Of a DNA stretch of 57,573 nt, positions 52,692 through 57,573 are shown in pieces. The position numbers were made by a program, and so were the translations under genes. This DNA comes from Lachnospiraceae bacterium (GTDB lineage: Bacteria > Bacillota > Clostridia > Lachnospirales > Lachnospiraceae): assembly GCA_017396145.1 (NCBI GenBank), contig JAFQMS010000022.1, positions 1-57,573 of the forward strand. The letters are read 5' to 3'. Under the pieces are notes generated by a model. That model had not been told where the DNA came from, searched no databases, and was given only the letters and a program-made list of their open reading frames with translations. Position 1 is the first letter of the stretch. Each line of letters opens with the position of its first letter.

Positions 52692-53930
52692 ATGAAAAGG
52701 ATTAACAAAATAATTGCAGGTATTGGAATGCTTATAATGTCATTTGTTGTATTTCCTGTGTCAGTGTATGCAGCAAGTGCAACAGTAGAGTTTACCAGTG
52801 GAACAGAAGTGGTAAACGTTGGCAATGATGTAAGCATTGTATTTACGATTACAAGCGAAGATGCACTAATTGGAGATGTTGAGACTTTTATTGCTTATGA
52901 CCCTGAAGTACTTCAGTTTGTATCAGGTGGAGATGCAATTAAAGGTGATAACGGTATACTTAAGGTAAAAGATATTGACAACACTGAAGGAGTAGAGGTA
53001 AAAACATATAATCTTGAATTTAAGGCAATAAACACAGGTGTTACTAATATTGAGATAAGTGGTGGCAATGCAAATATTACAGATATAAGTGATAAGACAT
53101 CCATGTCAGTTTCTTATGGAAGTCTACAACTTGCAGTTGCTGCGGCTACAGATGCTAGTGATGACTGTACTTTAAAGTCTTTAAAACTTAGTCCGGGAAA
53201 ACTAGACCAAGAATTTGATCCGGAGATTACTGAGTACAGAATAACTCTTCCATATGAATATGATTATATTGTAATGAGTGCTGTTCCTAATGATGAAAAT
53301 GCAACAGTTGATATTAAGGGATTGGATGATTTAGTAGTTGGATGGAATCATCCGGTAGTTACAGTAACTGCTCAGTCAGGAAAAACTAAGGAATACAGTT
53401 TCTCTGTATATCGTGAAAGTGAAAATGAACAAAGTGAGAATCCAAATGAATCTAATCCTATGGAAGAACTTATTAGTTCAGACAACTTTAAAGTCCTTGA
53501 GAAGGATGGAAGTTATATTCTTCAAAGTGAGTATGCATATACTATAATTGATTTAGAGGACCCTTCTATTATCCCAACCGGATATGTAAAGAATTCTTTT
53601 AAAATATATGATAGCGTAACTATCCCTGTATATACCTTGGCAAACGACCAAAACAGTGATTATTTGCTCGTCTATGCAACTGACGCATCTGGTACAGCCC
53701 AGTTTTATGAGTTTGATAAGGTAGAAAAGACATTGCAAAGATACAATGGAAGTCTAAGGGATACTGTTAAAAAGGATGCTGTAGAAATGACAAGTGATGA
53801 ATACAGCAAAAATCTTACAACTTTAGCAATTATTATTGCAATACTCGCTTCTTTTGTGGCAATCTTACTTGTATTCTCAATTAAGCTTTTTGTTAAGCTT
53901 AAAGGATATCAGACAGATGATTTAGACTAA
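52692..53930 (+). CDS. Cohesin-like surface protein, membrane-anchored
   Basis: A 412-residue exported protein. A signal peptide (GIGMLIMSFVVFPVSVYAAS) precedes a cohesin/CBM2-3-like beta sandwich at about 30-150 (FTITSEDALIGDVETFIAY, LEFKAINTGVTNIEISGG). A cadherin-like domain follows (LKSLKLSPGKLDQEFDPEI), sharing its design with the end of the glucosaminidase upstream. An acidic linker, a further ~90-residue region and a C-terminal membrane helix (LAIIIAILASFVAILLVFSI) follow. The frame opens at ATG 52674, but AAAGGA at 52677-52682 supports 52692. No dockerin was seen, so a cellulosome role is not supported. Confidence 0.83.
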   Translation: MKRINKIIAGIGMLIMSFVVFPVSVYAASATVEFTSGTEVVNVGNDVSIVFTITSEDALIGDVETFIAYDPEVLQFVSGGDAIKGDNGILKVKDIDNTEGVEVKTYNLEFKAINTGVTNIEISGGNANITDISDKTSMSVSYGSLQLAVAAATDASDDCTLKSLKLSPGKLDQEFDPEITEYRITLPYEYDYIVMSAVPNDENATVDIKGLDDLVVGWNHPVVTVTAQSGKTKEYSFSVYRESENEQSENPNESNPMEELISSDNFKVLEKDGSYILQSEYAYTIIDLEDPSIIPTGYVKNSFKIYDSVTIPVYTLANDQNSDYLLVYATDASGTAQFYEFDKVEKTLQRYNGSLRDTVKKDAVEMTSDEYSKNLTTLAIIIAILASFVAILLVFSIKLFVKLKGYQTDDLD

Positions 53931-53965
53931 ATTAGACACGATAGGATAAATTTGTGTGGTTGACT

Positions 53966-54010
53966 TAAGGTTTTATGTGTTATATCATTAGTATAACACA
54001 TAAAACCTTA
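53966..54010. terminator. 19-bp perfect stem hairpin
   Basis: TAAGGTTTTATGTGTTATA (53966-53984) pairs perfectly with the segment ending ATAAAACCTTA (53992-54010) around a seven-base loop. The U tract is short (TTT), so termination may be weak in the plus direction; the minus direction has AACC before the stem. Probably ends the surface-protein unit. Confidence 0.6.
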
Positions 54011-54077
54011 TTTACTGTACGGGGAGCATTTACTTGGCATATCTGTATACAAATTGCTTTGCAAAGGATGTGAATAT

Positions 54078-54449
54078 ATGATAATAGAGATAGATTTTAA
54101 TAGTAGCGAGGCATTATATATTCAGCTTCGTAATCAGATAATTCTGGGTATAGCTAATTCAAAACTCAGTGAAGGAGAGAGTCTTCCTTCAGTTAGAGAT
54201 TTGGCAGATAATATTGGAATTAATATGCACACTGTTAATAAAGCATATGCTTTATTGAAGCAGGAAGGATATTTAAAACTTGACAGAAGAAATGGCGCTG
54301 TTATATGTATCGATATAGATAAATATAAAGCATACAAAGAACTTATGGAACAGATGACGGTTACCCTTGCTAAAGGTGCCTGTAAGGGCATAACAAGACA
54401 GGAAGCACATAAGGTATTAGACGAAATATATGATAGTTTCCAACTATAA
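54078..54449 (+). CDS. Short GntR-family regulator (YtrA type)
   Basis: A 123-residue GntR protein with a winged helix at about 10-75 (LYIQLRNQIILGIANSKL, LPSVRDLADNIGINMHTVNK) and only a short helical tail, as in the YtrA subgroup. Such proteins usually control ABC-transporter genes, but none is adjacent here; clpC follows after 28 bases. The frame opens at TTG 54054; AAAGGA at 54063-54068 supports ATG 54078. It might control clpC in place of CtsR, which I did not see. That is a guess. Confidence 0.88.
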   Translation: MIIEIDFNSSEALYIQLRNQIILGIANSKLSEGESLPSVRDLADNIGINMHTVNKAYALLKQEGYLKLDRRNGAVICIDIDKYKAYKELMEQMTVTLAKGACKGITRQEAHKVLDEIYDSFQL

Positions 54450-54477
54450 ATTTAAGATATTATTAGGAAAGAGGTAA

Positions 54478-56970
54478 ATGATGAAGATTAGATTTACAGA
54501 AAACGCATTGCTTGCACTTGATTATGCGGCATTGGCGGCATCAGAGTTTAAACATAATTATGTAGGTACAGAACATATTTTATTTGGACTTGTGCGTTCT
54601 CCGGGAACAGCAGGAGTGATACTGGATAACAATTCTGTTACAGAAGAAAAACTTTCTAAGGTATTAGGAGAATTACAGGCCCCTAAGAGAAATGTATTGC
54701 AAAAAGACGATAAGAGTAAAGACAGTTTTACTAAGAGAGCCATCGCATTAGAAGCGTTAGCAGCAAAGGAGGCTAAAAGATTTAAATCGGACTTGGTTGG
54801 TACGGAGCATCTTTTGATGGCGATAATTAGAGATGCGGGTTGTATGGCATCTCAACTTTTAATCTCTTTGGGGGTTAATATTTCCAAAATGTATGTAGAA
54901 ATTCTAGGGGCATATGGTGTTGATCCGGTTATGGCAAAGAGAGATTATGATGCTATAGCAAAAGGAAATAAAAGAAGTACAACACCGTTATTAGACCAGT
55001 TTGGCAATGATTTGACAATGCAGGCTGCGGCTATGCATTTAGACCCTGTTGTTGGAAGAGAAGATGAAATTAATAGACTTGTTCAGATTCTTGCAAGAAG
55101 AAGCAAGAATAATCCATGTTTGATTGGTGACCCGGGTGTGGGAAAAACTGCCATAGTGGAAGGTCTGGCAAGCAGAATCGTTCAGGGAAGGGTGCCTGAT
55201 ATAATTGCAGATAAAAGAATAATAACTCTAGATTTACCGTCTATGGTAGCAGGAACAAAATATAGAGGTGAATTTGAAGAACGAATAAAAGGAGTAATAA
55301 AAGAGGTTATTTCTGATGAGGGAATAGTTCTCTTTATCGATGAAATCCATACAATTATAGGGGCTGGAAGTGCAGAAGGTTCAATGGATGCAGCTAATAT
55401 TTTAAAGCCGGCACTTTCAAGAGGACAGTTGCAGGTTATTGGTGCAACAACAAGAGAGGAATACAGAAAAAGAATAGAAAAAGATCCTGCACTTGAGAGA
55501 AGATTTCAGACTATTGACGTGGCAGAGCCAACAATTGAAGAGGCTATAGATATTTTAAATGGACTTAAGACAAAGTATGAGGAACATCATAATGTTATCA
55601 TATCAGATGAAGCTATAGAGAGTGCAGTAAAACTGTCTGAAAGATATATTAACGACAGATTCCTACCTGATAAAGCTATTGATGTAATTGATGAAGCATG
55701 TGCTAAATTAAGTTTAAATATGTTTAACAATGATGATGAAGAAGTTTCTATTGTATCAAAGCAGTTAGAGGATATAAAGAAAGCGAAAGAAGAGTGTATT
55801 CTTTCGGGAAACATTGAAGAGGCAATGAAACTTAAGAAAAAGCAAAAACGTCTTGTAGCAAAACTAGATGAGATGTTAGAAGTAAGGACCGAAGACGATG
55901 GTGAAGCCGTAGTAACAGCTGATGTGGTTGCAGATATTATTTCGGTATCAACTAAGATTCCTGTTAGTAAGATTAAGGAAGAAGAGAGTAATACAATATC
56001 TAATCTGGAAAACATATTAAAGAATAGGGTTGTAGGACAGGATGAGGCTGTAAGCGTTATTTCTAAGGCTATTAGAAGAGGTAGAGTGGGATTAAAAGAC
56101 CCTGACAGACCAATAGGTTCTTTCCTTTTCCTAGGACCTACAGGTGTGGGTAAGACAGAGTTGTCCAAAGCATTGGCTCAGGCTGTGTTTGGCAGCGAGG
56201 ATAATATGATTAGAGTTGATATGTCGGAGTATATGGAAAAGCATAGTGTTTCCAAGATGATAGGTTCACCTCCAGGTTATGTGGGATATGATGAGGGCGG
56301 ACAGTTAAGTGAAAGAGTTCGTAGAAATCCATATTCCGTAATTTTGTTTGATGAGATTGAAAAGGCACATCTTGATGTGTTTAATATACTATTACAGGTT
56401 CTTGATGATGGAAGAATAACAGATTCCCAGGGAAGAGTTGTAAGTTTTAAAAATACCATAATCATTATGACATCTAATGCAGGTGCTGGAAGAATAATTG
56501 CTCCAAAACTTCTTGGATTTGCAACAGCTTCTGATGAAAATGAAGACTACAAAAAGATGAAAAACAATGTTATGGAAGAGATAAAGCATGTATTCAAACC
56601 TGAGTTTATCAACAGAATTGATGATATTATAGTGTTCCATTCATTGACCAAGGATAATATTAAAGAGATTGCATCTATGATGGTTGATAAAGTTGTTGAA
56701 AGAGCAATCACCCAGTTAGGCATTAAGCTAAAAGTGGATGACAGTGTTCTAGATATGATTGCAACAAAGGGGTTTGATAGAGATTATGGCGCCAGACCAT
56801 TAAGACGTGCTATTCAGACTCGAATTGAAGATAGAATTGCAACAGAATATCTGCAAGGTAATATAGGATATGGATATACCGTAAGAATGATTTGTGAAAA
56901 TGACGAAATAAAACTAAAGAAGAGAAAACCTAACAATTTATCTAGTAATAAAACAGAAAATGATATATAA
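54478..56970 (+). CDS. clpC: Clp protease ATPase subunit ClpC
   Basis: An ~830-residue Hsp100 unfoldase working with ClpP. Two Clp_N repeats ([33 protein letters not shown]), first ATPase [14 protein letters not shown] and [13 protein letters not shown], middle coiled coil with UVR-like [16 protein letters not shown], and second ATPase [16 protein letters not shown] are complete. The usual ctsR-mcsA-mcsB genes are absent upstream, replaced by a GntR gene. ATG 54478 and ATG 54481 are both possible; AAGAGG spacing slightly favours 54481. Confidence 0.96.
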   Translation: MMKIRFTENALLALDYAALAASEFKHNYVGTEHILFGLVRSPGTAGVILDNNSVTEEKLSKVLGELQAPKRNVLQKDDKSKDSFTKRAIALEALAAKEAKRFKSDLVGTEHLLMAIIRDAGCMASQLLISLGVNISKMYVEILGAYGVDPVMAKRDYDAIAKGNKRSTTPLLDQFGNDLTMQAAAMHLDPVVGREDEINRLVQILARRSKNNPCLIGDPGVGKTAIVEGLASRIVQGRVPDIIADKRIITLDLPSMVAGTKYRGEFEERIKGVIKEVISDEGIVLFIDEIHTIIGAGSAEGSMDAANILKPALSRGQLQVIGATTREEYRKRIEKDPALERRFQTIDVAEPTIEEAIDILNGLKTKYEEHHNVIISDEAIESAVKLSERYINDRFLPDKAIDVIDEACAKLSLNMFNNDDEEVSIVSKQLEDIKKAKEECILSGNIEEAMKLKKKQKRLVAKLDEMLEVRTEDDGEAVVTADVVADIISVSTKIPVSKIKEEESNTISNLENILKNRVVGQDEAVSVISKAIRRGRVGLKDPDRPIGSFLFLGPTGVGKTELSKALAQAVFGSEDNMIRVDMSEYMEKHSVSKMIGSPPGYVGYDEGGQLSERVRRNPYSVILFDEIEKAHLDVFNILLQVLDDGRITDSQGRVVSFKNTIIIMTSNAGAGRIIAPKLLGFATASDENEDYKKMKNNVMEEIKHVFKPEFINRIDDIIVFHSLTKDNIKEIASMMVDKVVERAITQLGIKLKVDDSVLDMIATKGFDRDYGARPLRRAIQTRIEDRIATEYLQGNIGYGYTVRMICENDEIKLKKRKPNNLSSNKTENDI

Positions 56971-56980
56971 TTAAAGTATG

Positions 56981-57011
56981 TATTCAAGGGCGAAAAAAAG
57001 CCCTTTGAATA
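56981..57011. terminator. Hairpin after clpC
   Basis: TATTCAAGGGC (56981-56991) pairs with GCCCTTTGAATA (57000-57011) with one bulged base and an A-rich loop. No T tract follows on the plus strand, so it may be an RNA-stability or attenuation element rather than a true terminator. Confidence 0.45.
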
Positions 57012-57049
57012 TGCAAAATCAATATAGTGTATACATAGGAGGTAGTACC

Positions 57050-57460
57050 ATGGCAGTAATTGGAGAGTTAATTCGTAAAGAGGATGGCATGTTAAGCTTT
57101 GGTAATTATGAACTTGCAAGTAAAACTAAATTATCGGATTTTGAATTTATGGGTGACTTGTATAAGGTTAAAACATATAAAGATATAACAAAGTTGGAGA
57201 AAAACGGTTTATTTGTATACGAATCTGTTCCGGGAACTTCAGTACATAATTTTAGTGCTACAGTAGAAGAGGTGAATTTTCAAGTTGAAGGTTTTACTGA
57301 TTCTCAGGTAACTTTAGAACTTGAAGCAGAGACAGAATATCAAGTTGCAATAGGGGGTCAAGACGCAGGGGTTATTAAGACAAACCTTGGAGGAAAATTA
57401 GTTCTTAGCGTTGAATTAGACGAGGGCAAGACATTAGATATTAAGATTAATAAAAGATAG
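57050..57460 (+). CDS. Small conserved Lachnospiraceae protein ('endosialidase' annotation)
   Basis: A 136-residue acidic beta-rich protein (MAVIGELIRKEDGMLSFGNY, ITKLEKNGLFVYESVPGTSV, GGKLVLSVELDEGKTLDIKI). Very similar proteins are commonly labelled 'endosialidase' in Lachnospiraceae genomes, but it has no catalytic motif of endosialidases and is far too short, so that name is probably wrong. Function unknown. AGGAGG supports ATG 57050; the frame is open upstream to 56978 without need. Confidence 0.8.
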   Translation: MAVIGELIRKEDGMLSFGNYELASKTKLSDFEFMGDLYKVKTYKDITKLEKNGLFVYESVPGTSVHNFSATVEEVNFQVEGFTDSQVTLELEAETEYQVAIGGQDAGVIKTNLGGKLVLSVELDEGKTLDIKINKR

Positions 57461-57523
57461 TATAATGGATAATTAATGATTTCTATGAGCGAATGCTTTA
57501 GGATGAAGAAGGGTTAATAAAGT

Positions 57524-57573
57524 ATGGCAAAAAGTAATAGCGTATTTTTTTGTAAAGAATGTGGGCATGAGTC
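57524..57573 (+). CDS. radA: DNA repair protein RadA, 5' end only
   Basis: The final 50 bases encode MAKSNSVFFCKECGHE, the conserved N-terminal zinc-binding start of RadA (Sms), a RecA-like helicase in recombination and repair. GAAGAAGGG precedes the ATG. The gene continues beyond the window. clpC-radA proximity is usual in Firmicutes. Confidence 0.85.
   Translation, partial: MAKSNSVFFCKECGHE

Noticed and set aside
52692-53930. Cellulosome scaffold
   Set aside because: A single cohesin-like domain, no dockerin, no carbohydrate enzymes nearby; a surface protein is the safer call.
55587-56168. Minus-strand 193-codon frame inside clpC
   Set aside because: Antisense to conserved ClpC ATPase sequence; no ribosome site.

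Overview
The window is AT-rich, tightly packed Firmicutes DNA. It is most likely from a member of the Lachnospiraceae (Clostridia). The reasons are strong AAGGAG-type ribosome sites, a glmS ribozyme, a class A RNase P RNA, the dgt-dnaG-rpoD-trmK-nif3 order, a small 'endosialidase'-type protein typical of Lachnospiraceae annotations, and zinc-ribbon/FHA/kinase proteins of clostridial type. I cannot name the genus from sequence alone. No tRNA, 16S/23S rRNA, CRISPR array or complete insertion sequence was seen.

Layout. (1) 1-1060: a decayed DUF4160-like fragment, a bidirectional terminator, and a divergent XRE regulator with palindromes in the shared promoter region. (2) 1116-20278: one long co-directional type VII secretion (T7SS) locus. 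It holds an EssC-like FtsK/SpoIIIE ATPase with an FHA domain, a YukD/EsaB ubiquitin-like protein, two WXG100 proteins, a DUF6382-FHA protein, two related secreted cysteine-hydrolase-like effectors (conserved C...H...D), a DUF4176 protein plus a broken second copy of it, a third WXG100 protein, two PP2C phosphatases, a zinc-ribbon-FHA protein and two very unusual membrane Ser/Thr kinases. One kinase carries an ABC solute-binding-like outer domain. The other carries six PASTA and seven InlB-type repeats. Kinases, phosphatases and FHA readers in one operon suggest that secretion is gated by reversible protein phosphorylation in response to outer-surface signals. (3) 20279-22396: an Rpn (PD-(D/E)XK) nuclease island with three consecutive hairpins in its leader, flanking direct repeats, an internal 12-bp tandem repeat and a duplicated gene end. 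(4) 22397-27699: a PadR regulator with a three-domain flavodoxin/SCP2/membrane protein, an OPT transporter, a PqqD-like protein and QueH.

(5) 27700-34354: glmS ribozyme and glmS (whose expected ATG reads AGG), a convergent hybrid sensor kinase, and a MarR regulator with DegV. (6) 34447-42124: dgt, dnaG, rpoD, trmK, nif3 and a nucleoside kinase. (7) 42168-46011: rnpB on the minus strand, an unrecognised protein, an HD phosphohydrolase and an M29 aminopeptidase with a long extra N-terminus. (8) 46164-49781: purE-purM-purN-purD ending in a strong terminator. (9) 49875-54010: two exported cell-surface proteins, a glucosaminidase with SH3 domains and a cohesin-like membrane-anchored protein. (10) 54078-57573: a GntR regulator, clpC, a small conserved Lachnospiraceae protein and the first codons of radA.

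The most unusual parts are the phospho-signalling T7SS locus with duplicated effectors and RNA-structure elements around the WXG100 genes, the Rpn island, and the glmS start-codon anomaly.
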